A stretch of 8,454 nucleotides of DNA, from positions 1 through 8,454 of the forward strand of contig CAUPCB010000046.1 of NCBI GenBank assembly GCA_963509715.1, given 5' to 3'. The translations under genes and the position numbers were made by a program. Below are positions 1 through 7,574 of the stretch, in pieces (position 1 is the stretch's first letter; each line of letters starts with the position of its first letter). The DNA is from JABCPE02 sp963509715 (GTDB taxonomy: Bacteria; Bacteroidota; Bacteroidia; Flavobacteriales; Weeksellaceae). The notes below the pieces were generated by a model that was not told the origin of the DNA, did not search any database, and saw only the letters and a list, made by a program, of their open reading frames with translations.

Positions 1-312
1 GGGGGTAAAGAGGCTGACTGTCCAAAAGTGTTGCCCATAAGGTTCTTCTGTAAGTTGATAGAACTGAGCAATCATTTGGTCATAGAAAGCCTTTTTATTG
101 GTTTGGTAAAGCTTCCTATGGGCATCTACCCACTCGCCCAAACCATAGATAGGCTCTTTTTCATCGGCTCTTGCCCATGGAGTGTCTTTGGGCTTTTCAT
201 AGAGTACAGTATTAAAGGTAATTGCTAATAGGTCATCAGCAAGGGAAGTGCCTTTCACTTGGCTGATGTCACCTCCAAGGGCTTGGATTCTGTCAAGAAT
301 TTCTTGTTTCAT
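1..312 (-). CDS. Hypothetical protein, N-terminal 104 residues (3' end beyond the window)
   Basis: An open frame reads leftward from an ATG at 312-310 with no stop before the window edge, so the gene is truncated by the window and not broken. The ATG is the first one after an in-frame TAA in the leader (about 369-367), and a -7 box lies about 35 nt upstream. The protein begins MKQEILDRIQALGGDISQVK, has no signal peptide or membrane segment, and is rich in charged and aromatic residues (for example GLGEWVD, then AFYDQMIAQFYQLTEEPYGQ), so a soluble cytosolic protein is likely. I do not recognise a catalytic motif. A weak thought is that it resembles the small acidic proteins of SMI1/KNR4-like or immunity-type families common in Flavobacteria, but nothing visible proves that. 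It is divergent from the protease-SusCD genes, so a functional link is not implied except through the shared intergenic region. The plus-strand open frame at 28-228 opposite it is a shadow. Confidence 0.75.
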   Translation of the reverse strand, partial: MKQEILDRIQALGGDISQVKGTSLADDLLAITFNTVLYEKPKDTPWARADEKEPIYGLGEWVDAHRKLYQTNKKAFYDQMIAQFYQLTEEPYGQHFWTVSLFTP

Positions 313-347
313 ATGATTTAGATATTTGATATTAAATGTATTTTGTT

Positions 348-355
348 CAAAAATA
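348..355 (-). promoter_or_regulatory. Candidate -7 box (TATTTTTG) for the leftward hypothetical gene
   Basis: Read on the minus strand, 355-348 is TATTTTTG, an exact fit to the Bacteroidota -7 consensus TAnnTTTG. It lies 35 nt before the ATG at 312, a sensible leader length. No clear TTG-type -33 element is seen at the right distance upstream, so the call rests on the octamer and its position. In such AT-rich DNA a chance match is possible. Confidence 0.45.
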
Positions 356-356
356 G

Positions 357-369
357 TTATAAATTTTTA
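357..369 (+). repeat. 13-bp direct repeat, copy 1 (TTATAAATTTTTA)
   Basis: The 13-mer TTATAAATTTTTA occurs here and again at 427-439, exactly 70 bp later. This copy sits one base upstream of the leftward -7 box, and the second copy forms the right part of the palindrome upstream of the rightward -7 box. It is purely A/T, so coincidence is a real alternative. As a shared operator for the two divergent promoters it is only a candidate. Confidence 0.35.
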
Positions 370-419
370 TTTTGTTTTAATAGAGAGGAGTTTTTATAGG
401 GTGGTTTTTTATAAAATCA

Positions 420-439
420 TAAAAATTTATAAATTTTTA
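420..439. repeat. Perfect 20-bp palindrome upstream of the metalloprotease promoter
   Basis: From the centre between 429 and 430, all ten flanking positions pair: the left arm TAAAAATTTA is the exact reverse complement of the right arm TAAATTTTTA. The symmetry stops at 419/440. It contains repeat copy 2 (427-439) and ends 12 bp before the -7 box at 452, so it covers the place where a -33 element would be. A dimeric regulator site or a bent, easily melted promoter element would both fit. It has no loop and no T-run context typical of a terminator. Low complexity lowers confidence that it is functional. Confidence 0.45.
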
Positions 440-451
440 GAAAAAACTTAG

Positions 452-459
452 TATTTTTG
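452..459 (+). promoter_or_regulatory. Candidate -7 box (TATTTTTG) for the protease-SusC-SusD operon
   Basis: TATTTTTG matches the Bacteroidota -7 consensus TAnnTTTG and is placed 38 nt before the ATG at 498, giving an untranslated leader of roughly 30 nt. The expected -33 TTG is not evident about 20 nt upstream; only T-rich sequence inside the palindrome at 420-439 lies there. This would fit a promoter that is weak or needs an activator. The rest of 313-497 holds no plausible gene; the longest ATG frame noted there is a six-codon one at 336. Confidence 0.5.
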
Positions 460-497
460 CCCTCCGTTTTTTATTTTTTTAATAAAATTTAAATACA

Positions 498-3086
498 ATG
501 AAGAAAATATTATTGGTTGCGATGATGCTTCAGTCTATGGTGGCTTTTTCTCAAGATAAAAAAATGAAGAAAAAAGATGCCGCAAAGACGGAAAACGAGG
601 CAAAAAAAGACAGTACAGCAAGCAAAAGCGATATCACGGCTTATAATGATTTTATAAAAGGTGCAGTCACGAAGGACGGACTTTTTAAAATCCATACCAT
701 AAAGGAGAAAATCTATTTCGAGATTCCCAATGAAGTGCTGGGAAAAGACCTGTTGATTGTCAATAAAATTTCCTCCGTTCCCGCTCAGATAAACAATGCA
801 GGGATTAATAAGGGAATGAACTACGAAAGCAAACTCATCCGTTTCTACAAGGATGTGAAAAATAATAAGGTGTGGACGAAGACCTTTGACCCGAAAATCA
901 GTGTAAATAAGGAAGACAATATCGCCCTCTCCGTGCGGGATAACTATGTAGAGTCCATCATAGAAGGTTTTGAGATAAAAACCTACGGAAAAGACTCTGC
1001 TGTAGTGGTGCAGGTGAATAATGTATTCAACGGGACTTCCAAGAGTTTTAACAATCTTTTTGATAACATCGGTATGGGCGGTTCGGTGAGAACCAAAGAT
1101 TCTTATATAGAAGAAGTAAAGAGCTTCCCGCAGAATGTTGTCATAAAATCCCAGCTTACGACCCAAGTTTCAGAAGGTAAAACCACGGCGGAAAAAGCTG
1201 ACCTTACGGTAGGAACGACCACAAATATCGTTCTCCTTCCAGAGCCTATGGTAGGGCGTTTTTCGGATGATAGAGTAGGATACTTTACCACTCCGAAGAT
1301 ATATTTTTCTGACAAACAGCAGAGAGTAGATAACAAGGAACTCATCACACGCTGGCGCCTAGAACCCAAAGAGCAGGAAGTAGGAAAATATTTGTCAGGA
1401 CAGCTGGTAGAACCCAAAAAGCCGATAGTCTATTACATAGACCCAGCAACACCCAAACAGTGGCAGCAGGCGATAATAGATGGCGTGCATGACTGGAACA
1501 AAGCCTTTGAAAAGGCAGGTTTTAAAAATGTAATCAGCGCAAGACTTCCAGACCCAGAAGATAAAGAATTTGATGTAGATGATGTGCGGTATTCGGTAAT
1601 TACCTACGCTGCCTCTTCTATGGCAAATGCCATGGGACCTTCTGTGGTAGATCCTCGTACGGGAGAAATTCTGGAATCGGATATTATCTGGTGGCATAAT
1701 GTGATGACACTGCTTCACTCGTGGATGCGCGTGCAGACAGGAATCATAGACCCAGAGGCGAGAGGAAATGTTTTCCCAGATGCTAAAATGGCGAATGCTA
1801 TCCGTTTCGTTTCATCTCATGAAGTGGGACATACATTTGGGCTAAAACATAATATGGGCTCATCTTTTGCATATTCCGTAGAGGATTTGAGAAAGCCAGA
1901 TTTTACCGAAAAAATGGGCGGTACTGCGCCTTCTATTATGGATTATGCGAGGTTTAACTATGTCGCACAGGAAGGCGATGGCGTGAAACAAATCACTCCT
2001 AAAATAGGCGTTTATGATGAATTTGCGATTAATTTCGGATATAGATGGACAGGGAAATCCAGTCCTGAGGAGGAATTAAGCATTACTAAATCTTGGATAG
2101 ACAAACACGATGGCGATCCGAAGTATTTCTACGGAGAGCAGCAGTCCGAAACCATAGACCCTCGTTCACAATCAGAGGATTTAGGGAATAATGCCATGAA
2201 AGCAGGAGAGTACGGAATTATCAACCTTAAAAAAACAATTCCAAATATCATAGAATGGAGCACGAAGGACGGCGAAACCTATGAAGAGGCGAAAGCGTTT
2301 TATAATCAGATGATTAACCAGTGGTATGTCTATAATACGCATACTTTGGCGAACATCGGTGGGTTTTATCTCACGCCTTTGGTGAAAGGTAATAAAATGA
2401 AATCCTACATACCTGTTCCTTATCAAACGCAAAAAGAAGCACTGAACTTCCTTAAAAAGAATATTCTCACCCTGCCGAAATGGTTGTTTATCAATCCGTT
2501 AAAAGATGTGTTGAAACCTACCAAAAATACACCAGCAGGAGCAGTAGAGCAGTCGCCGTATAATATTTTCAGAGAGAGACAAGCTGCTATTTTGTATAAT
2601 CTGCTGCATGATGAAAGGCTTTTGAGAATTTTGGAAGCAGAATTTTTGCAGACAGAAGGAAACGAAAAGATAATGACCGTAGCGGAGCTTTTCGATGATT
2701 TGAGGAAATTTGTCTTTGATAAATCTTTGAAAAACAAGAGCTTGACTATCGCTGAAAGGATGACACAGAAGAACTATGTAGATGCGCTTATCATAGATGT
2801 GGGGCGTATTTATGAAAAAACAGAAAAAGGGATTTTCAGCAAGATGCCTATGATTTGTGACTATGCGCACCATAATTTGGAGGACAAGCACAGCATAGAT
2901 GAGCAGAAACTGACTTTGTATTTCAGTGGAATGAAGCGCCTTTCGGAGGTGGGTTCTGCAAAGAGAGCAGAGCTGATAAAAGTAAAGAAAATCATCCTCG
3001 TTGCGAAAAATACAGGAGATGAAGCGACAAAAAATCATTACGAAGATATGTTGATAAGACTAAATAGAGCATTAGGAGAAAAATAA
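498..3086 (+). CDS. Secreted zinc-dependent metalloprotease (DUF5118-DUF5117-met-zincin family)
   Basis: The 862-residue protein is a predicted endopeptidase of the Bacteroidota family built from DUF5118, DUF5117 and a DUF4953/met-zincin domain. Residues 1-18 are a signal peptide (KKILLV core, cleavage likely AFS|Q19), with no lipobox cysteine. Residues about 20-45 form a lysine/glutamate-rich linker. DUF5118 fits about 45-95 and DUF5117 about 97-290, ending near WRLEP (286-290). The stretch YYIDPATPKQW and the DPRTGEIL motif (from residue 385) are family hallmarks. The catalytic site is HEVGHTFGLKHN, with zinc ligands H441, H445 and H451 and general base E442; the Met-turn is SIMDY with M481. 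All key residues are intact. No type IX secretion C-terminal domain is visible, so a periplasmic location is inferred. Length is normal for the family. It is first in a three-gene unit, 19 nt before the SusC gene, and ends in tandem TAA stops. The substrate is unknown; peptides or protein fragments are inferred. Confidence 0.93.
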   Translation: MKKILLVAMMLQSMVAFSQDKKMKKKDAAKTENEAKKDSTASKSDITAYNDFIKGAVTKDGLFKIHTIKEKIYFEIPNEVLGKDLLIVNKISSVPAQINNAGINKGMNYESKLIRFYKDVKNNKVWTKTFDPKISVNKEDNIALSVRDNYVESIIEGFEIKTYGKDSAVVVQVNNVFNGTSKSFNNLFDNIGMGGSVRTKDSYIEEVKSFPQNVVIKSQLTTQVSEGKTTAEKADLTVGTTTNIVLLPEPMVGRFSDDRVGYFTTPKIYFSDKQQRVDNKELITRWRLEPKEQEVGKYLSGQLVEPKKPIVYYIDPATPKQWQQAIIDGVHDWNKAFEKAGFKNVISARLPDPEDKEFDVDDVRYSVITYAASSMANAMGPSVVDPRTGEILESDIIWWHNVMTLLHSWMRVQTGIIDPEARGNVFPDAKMANAIRFVSSHEVGHTFGLKHNMGSSFAYSVEDLRKPDFTEKMGGTAPSIMDYARFNYVAQEGDGVKQITPKIGVYDEFAINFGYRWTGKSSPEEELSITKSWIDKHDGDPKYFYGEQQSETIDPRSQSEDLGNNAMKAGEYGIINLKKTIPNIIEWSTKDGETYEEAKAFYNQMINQWYVYNTHTLANIGGFYLTPLVKGNKMKSYIPVPYQTQKEALNFLKKNILTLPKWLFINPLKDVLKPTKNTPAGAVEQSPYNIFRERQAAILYNLLHDERLLRILEAEFLQTEGNEKIMTVAELFDDLRKFVFDKSLKNKSLTIAERMTQKNYVDALIIDVGRIYEKTEKGIFSKMPMICDYAHHNLEDKHSIDEQKLTLYFSGMKRLSEVGSAKRAELIKVKKIILVAKNTGDEATKNHYEDMLIRLNRALGEK

Positions 3087-3105
3087 TAAAATTTACAAAC
3101 TAAAA

Positions 3106-6100
3106 ATGAGAAGAGCGAAATTTTTGTTGGGTCTTTTACCGAGTGTTCTTTGGGCGCAGAATACGCCTGTTGACACCACTAAAACTAAGACCAAGGAGAT
3201 AGATGAGGTCATCATCACAGGTTTCCAAAAGATAGAAAAAAGTAAAATCACATCTTCTGTGGATGTGGTGAAAATGAAGGATATAGAGCAAAAGGCGGTA
3301 GCATCCATAGACCAGATGCTGCAGGGGAGAGTGCCAGGTTTGCTCGTTACGCCAGCATCAGGAACGCCAGGGCAGATTGCACCTATCAGACTTAGGGGAA
3401 CGGCTTCACTTTCGGGGCCTACTGATCCGCTTTGGGTAATAGATGGAATGCCGCTGGAAATGGGCGATGCGCCTAAATACGATGCAGGAAAGGATATCAA
3501 CGACCTTAAAAATTACTCCATTGCAGGGTTTAACCCAGAAGATATAGAGTCCATCACCGTGCTGAAAGATGCTTCGGCTACGGCAATTTATGGAGCGAGA
3601 GCAGCGAACGGAGTGATTTTGGTGACGACCAAAAGCGGGAAAAAAGGGCGAATGAATGTTAATTTCTCAGCGAGTACATTTGTCAATTTAAGACCAAATT
3701 TTTCTAAACTTAATTTGATGAATTCCAATCAAAAAGTAGATTGGGAACTGATGATGGCATCTCGCTCGGATTTAGATAATTACAGAAAAGATAATGGTGA
3801 GGTTGCGAGAATATTATTAGCAAATAACGACTGGAATTTGTTCCGCAGTGGTGGTTTTTCGGCGATTAGTGCGGCTTCTCAAAGAGAAATCAATGCACTG
3901 AGAAATGTAAATACCAACTGGGGAAATCTGCTCTACAGAACTGCGATAAACAAGCAGTATTCCGTGAGCCTTTCGGGTGGATTGGATAATTATGCTTATT
4001 ACGCTTCGTTAGGATACTACGATGAGCAATCTACGGTGATAGGTTCTGGTTTTGAGAGACTTAACCTTACTTTTAAGAATGATTTTAAAATCAATAACAA
4101 AATAAAAGTAGGTTTGTCCATATTTGGAACAAATACTAAGCAGTCTTCTTTCTTGTCTGATGCTTCAGGGAATATCACGCCGACTTACTACTCTAGAAGT
4201 GCTAATCCTTATCTAAGACCAAAGGATGAAAATGGCAACTATGTCTATGACCCAAATGTGAACTACATGGACGGAGATGCTAGAATTCCGTATAACTACA
4301 TGGAGGAGAAGGATAATACGAGATATGATCTGAACACGAAATCGCTTCGTGGTATTTTGAATTTGGATTATAAAATATTCAAATTCTTGGAGTTCCGTTC
4401 TCAGCTGGGCGTTCAGTACGAAAACCAAAAAACGGAAAAATATGCCACAGAGCAGACTTATTTCCTTAGAAAAAGAAGAGATGCTTCTAAGATAACTTCT
4501 GGAGGGACTACGACTTATATCATCCCAAAAGGCGATTATTACAACATTTCTAACGGGAATAGTTTTGAATATAATTTTAAAAATATTTTAGAATTTAGCA
4601 AAAAGATAAACCGACATGATGTCAATCTTCTTGTAGGTTCGGAAATTAGAGAAACTAAATATACATCGGTAAACAGCCAAATGTATGGCTACAACCCAAG
4701 ACAGAAAACATCTATTCCTCTAAATATCCCAAATAGTGAGATAAGAAACGCAAACTATCTTCCTGTGGTAGATACTGATGTTTCTAATGCTTATGCATCT
4801 TTCTTTGGGACAGCATCTTATACTTTTGCTAATAGATATACATTCTTTGGAAGTGTGAGATATGACGGGACAAACTTCTTCGGAGCGGAAACCAATAAGA
4901 GATGGAACCCTATCTGGGCAGCATCTGTAGCATGGAATGTGAAAAATGAGAACTTCTTGAAGGATAATAAAACCATCAGTATGTTCAAAATTCGTAGTTC
5001 CTACGGACTTCAGGGGAATATAGACCGAAATACTTCGCCTTTCTTCACAGGAAGATACAGCACAGCTAAAATCCTTAATCAGACAGAAAATACTATCAAT
5101 GATGAAGGTGCGCCGAATTCATTGCTAAGATGGGAAAAAACCAGAACTGTAGATGTGGGATTAGATTTTGGATTGTTTAATAACAGAATTAATTTTAATC
5201 TTGACTTCTATCACAGAAAAGGAACGGATTTGATGGGAGTAAAACAGCTTCCACTGGAAACAGGATTTAACCAAGTGAATGTAAACTGGGCGGAAGTTAC
5301 CAATAAAGGTTTTGAGTTCTCCCTTTCTACGATAAATATCGATAGAGAAAAATTCAGATGGAGTACGACTTTCAACATTGCAGCCAACCGAAGCAATATA
5401 GACCAAATTCATGATGGGCTTAGCAATTTTTATCCATCAGGAAAAGGCTATCCTATCAATGCTGTTTTCGGTCTAAGGTCAGCAGGGCTGGATGCCAATG
5501 GACTTCCTCAGTTCTATGACAGAAACGGAAATATAGTTTCTACGATAGATTTTTACAAAATTTCCGACCCATGGGGCGTGGGATATATAGAGAGTGAGTA
5601 TCTTGCTAATGGAAATTTCAGAGATTTGTATACTTATATCGGAGATAGAGACCCTAAATTCTATGGAGGGATTACCAATACCTTTGATATAGGAAACTGG
5701 GACCTTACGATTTCTGCCGCATTTAATATAAATAAATGGGTGGTAGCAAATCCTCCTTATAACTTTACAACAGTGGATAAAGGACAAAATAATTCTACGG
5801 ATATCCTCAATGCTTGGACACCTAATAATACCAATACCACTCTTCCGAGAATTATAGGAGAAAATACTGTTCCAGGGCAGGAAATAGTTTATTTATGGTA
5901 TAACAACTTTGATTCTTCAGGGTCTTATAACCATTTTGATAGCTGGATGAAGAAAATGAGCTATATCAGAATAAACAACATTCGTTTAGGATATTCTCTG
6001 CCGTCTTCTCTGCTTCATAATACAGGGATTAACTCCTTGAGATTCTATGTAGAGGGTAGGAATATGCTGGTTTTCGGGACTAATTATAAAGGATATTTTG

Positions 6101-6177
6101 ACCCTGAAACCTATGGGAATCTATACGCCCAGCCTATTCAGAAATCTATTGTTTTTGGTTTAAATGTAAGTTTTTAA
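3106..6177 (+). CDS. SusC/RagA-family TonB-dependent outer-membrane transporter
   Basis: A 1023-residue outer-membrane beta-barrel importer driven by TonB-ExbBD, expected to bind its SusD partner as a lid. Residues 1-17 are a short signal peptide with cleavage at A17|Q18. The TonB box EIDEVIITGF is at 31-40, directly after the export signal. The usual N-terminal carboxypeptidase-regulatory-like domain of SusC proteins is therefore missing. The plug follows at about 45-180, with LQGRVPGL (72-79), IRLRG (94-98), PLWVIDG (108-114) and the family signature LKDASATAIYGARAANGV (153-170). The remaining roughly 840 residues are barrel, ending in GLNVSF with the terminal phenylalanine typical of BAM substrates. 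The start is the only suitable ATG before the signal peptide; its leader is A-rich with no Shine-Dalgarno. It ends in tandem TAA stops and is 21 nt from the SusD gene. The neighbouring protease and the insertion after PLWVIDGMPLE recall peptide-type transporters of the RagA class, but the substrate is inferred. Confidence 0.95.
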   Translation: MRRAKFLLGLLPSVLWAQNTPVDTTKTKTKEIDEVIITGFQKIEKSKITSSVDVVKMKDIEQKAVASIDQMLQGRVPGLLVTPASGTPGQIAPIRLRGTASLSGPTDPLWVIDGMPLEMGDAPKYDAGKDINDLKNYSIAGFNPEDIESITVLKDASATAIYGARAANGVILVTTKSGKKGRMNVNFSASTFVNLRPNFSKLNLMNSNQKVDWELMMASRSDLDNYRKDNGEVARILLANNDWNLFRSGGFSAISAASQREINALRNVNTNWGNLLYRTAINKQYSVSLSGGLDNYAYYASLGYYDEQSTVIGSGFERLNLTFKNDFKINNKIKVGLSIFGTNTKQSSFLSDASGNITPTYYSRSANPYLRPKDENGNYVYDPNVNYMDGDARIPYNYMEEKDNTRYDLNTKSLRGILNLDYKIFKFLEFRSQLGVQYENQKTEKYATEQTYFLRKRRDASKITSGGTTTYIIPKGDYYNISNGNSFEYNFKNILEFSKKINRHDVNLLVGSEIRETKYTSVNSQMYGYNPRQKTSIPLNIPNSEIRNANYLPVVDTDVSNAYASFFGTASYTFANRYTFFGSVRYDGTNFFGAETNKRWNPIWAASVAWNVKNENFLKDNKTISMFKIRSSYGLQGNIDRNTSPFFTGRYSTAKILNQTENTINDEGAPNSLLRWEKTRTVDVGLDFGLFNNRINFNLDFYHRKGTDLMGVKQLPLETGFNQVNVNWAEVTNKGFEFSLSTINIDREKFRWSTTFNIAANRSNIDQIHDGLSNFYPSGKGYPINAVFGLRSAGLDANGLPQFYDRNGNIVSTIDFYKISDPWGVGYIESEYLANGNFRDLYTYIGDRDPKFYGGITNTFDIGNWDLTISAAFNINKWVVANPPYNFTTVDKGQNNSTDILNAWTPNNTNTTLPRIIGENTVPGQEIVYLWYNNFDSSGSYNHFDSWMKKMSYIRINNIRLGYSLPSSLLHNTGINSLRFYVEGRNMLVFGTNYKGYFDPETYGNLYAQPIQKSIVFGLNVSF

Positions 6178-6198
6178 TAATCAATAAATTATATAATA

Positions 6199-7515
6199 AT
6201 GAAAAAATATATCATAAAAGCCTTGTTCATCGGAGCTGTTTTGTCCACAGGACTTACTTCTTGTGACAGATTTTTGGACATTACTCCTACGGGAAAAGTT
6301 ATTCCACAGACGGAGGAAGATTTTCGTGCACTTCTTACTCGTGCCTATAATCTTTATCCTCAGCATAAAGCATTAGCAAACCTGAAAACTGATGAAGTAA
6401 AAGCAGGAACGACCAACGAAAGTCTGCAAACGATTTTCACTTGGAGTGAGGCTTCTCCATTCCCAGGTTCTAAGGATTTTCCGTACATTACTTTTTATCA
6501 GACGATTTTCTATTCTAATTATATTATAGATAACACGCTGAAATACAATGCTTCCACTTCGGAAATCAATCAGATTTTGGGTGAGGCCTATGCATTGAGA
6601 GCTTATACTTATTTTGAGCTGATAAACCTCTATGCTCCAGCTTATAAGGGAAGTAATGGTTCCGCAAAAGCAGTTCCATTGGTAACAAGTCCTCAGCTGG
6701 AGGGAGATTTTCCTCGTGCGACATTGGATGAAGTGTATGGACAGATTCTTTCTGACCTTGATAAGGCTTTGACATTGTTAAACAAAAGCCAATTTGATGA
6801 AGGATACAATTACCGCTTTACTACTGTGGCTGCTCACGCCCTAAAAGCTCGTATTCATCAGTATCGTGGAGAATGGGCTAATGCTCTGGCAGAAGCAGAA
6901 ACTGTCCTTGCGGCGAAGTCTACATTGGTAGATTTCAATGCTTTTACATTTCTTCCAAGCAGCTATAAATCAGTGGAATCTATCATGAATTTGGATGCGG
7001 GAGTTACCAGCGAGACCAGTCGTTTTGCTATGGTGAGCAATGAGCATCTTGCTCTTTTTGACCAAACGAATGATTTGCGTTTTGCTAAATATTTCGATTC
7101 CGATGGCACGAATTATAGAACGAAAAAATTCAGCAGTTCCAATGAATTCAAAGTTTCTTTCCGAGTAGGAGAGATTATGCTGATAAAAGCTGAAGCTTTA
7201 GCAAAATTAGGAAGAGAAACAGATTCTAAAAATACGCTACTAGCTTTAGCAGCGAAGAGGTATAATTCAACAGGATTAGCGAATTTTACAACGACTATTA
7301 ATGGGCTTTCTGGTGATGCATATTACACAGAGTTATTAAACGAAAGAGCGAGAGAGACTTCATTCGAAGGGCTTCGTTGGTTTGATTTAAGAAGAACTAC
7401 CCAGCCTTCCATTATCCATATTTATAATGGAACTACCTACACTCTCGGTGCAGGAGATGCCCGCTATACGCTGCCTTTCCCAAGAGAAGCAAGACTCAAA
7501 AATCCTAATTTATAA
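6199..7515 (+). CDS. SusD/RagB-family nutrient-binding outer-membrane lipoprotein
   Basis: A 438-residue lipoprotein that should cap the preceding SusC barrel and capture substrate at the cell surface. The signal peptide ends in the lipobox LTSC with lipidated C22, followed by DRFLDITPTGKVIP, a standard SusD beginning. The TPR-like helical N-terminal part includes LGEAYALRAYTYFELINLY (127-145), matching the family's LRAYYYF helix. The C-terminal RagB/SusD domain carries ERARETSFEGLRWFDLRR (382-399) and ends LPFPREARLKNPNL, a variant of the usual P-x-x-E-x-x-x-NPNL tail, so the gene is complete. It is shorter than typical SusD/RagB proteins (about 500-550 residues), which means reduced loops and not a truncation. 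It is last in the operon: the stop is followed after four bases by a strong terminator. The ligand cannot be read from sequence; the SusD fold is also used for glycans, but the linked protease favours peptides. Confidence 0.94.
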   Translation: MKKYIIKALFIGAVLSTGLTSCDRFLDITPTGKVIPQTEEDFRALLTRAYNLYPQHKALANLKTDEVKAGTTNESLQTIFTWSEASPFPGSKDFPYITFYQTIFYSNYIIDNTLKYNASTSEINQILGEAYALRAYTYFELINLYAPAYKGSNGSAKAVPLVTSPQLEGDFPRATLDEVYGQILSDLDKALTLLNKSQFDEGYNYRFTTVAAHALKARIHQYRGEWANALAEAETVLAAKSTLVDFNAFTFLPSSYKSVESIMNLDAGVTSETSRFAMVSNEHLALFDQTNDLRFAKYFDSDGTNYRTKKFSSSNEFKVSFRVGEIMLIKAEALAKLGRETDSKNTLLALAAKRYNSTGLANFTTTINGLSGDAYYTELLNERARETSFEGLRWFDLRRTTQPSIIHIYNGTTYTLGAGDARYTLPFPREARLKNPNL

Positions 7516-7519
7516 ACCT

Positions 7520-7550
7520 AAAAAGCCATTCACACCAAATGGCTTTTTTT
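7520..7550 (+). terminator. Rho-independent terminator of the protease-SusC-SusD operon
   Basis: A perfect 11-bp stem pairs 7520-7530 (AAAAAGCCATT) with 7538-7548 (AATGGCTTTTT) around the 7-nt loop CACACCA. A run of seven T follows the GGC at 7541-7543, and T/A-rich sequence continues. It begins four bases after the SusD stop. The flanking A-run makes it nearly symmetric, but no converging gene needs it on the other strand. It separates the operon from valS. Confidence 0.9.
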
Positions 7551-7574
7551 ATTTTGGTTAATTTTGAATAAAAA

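Noticed and set aside
28..228. A 66-codon plus-strand open frame at the left edge
   Set aside because: It overlaps the minus-strand frame from 312, which has better coding character, a proper start and a promoter-like site.
383..390. A purine-rich GAGAGGAG resembling a Shine-Dalgarno sequence
   Set aside because: It is more than 100 nt from the ATG at 498, no frame starts just after it, and it lies upstream of the predicted promoter.
510..1166. A 218-codon open frame on the minus strand opposite the metalloprotease gene
   Set aside because: It lies wholly within a gene with clear domains, its translation is rich in H, F, I and C without any recognisable motif, and it has no promoter or plausible leader; it is a mirror of the sense codon usage.
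2499..3038. A 179-codon minus-strand open frame opposite the 3' part of the metalloprotease gene
   Set aside because: Same reasoning: cysteine- and phenylalanine-rich shadow translation with no family features, overlapping an established gene.
3087..3105. Possible separate promoter for the SusC gene in the 19-nt gap
   Set aside because: No TAnnTTTG box is present in the gap; the spacing and same orientation fit co-transcription.
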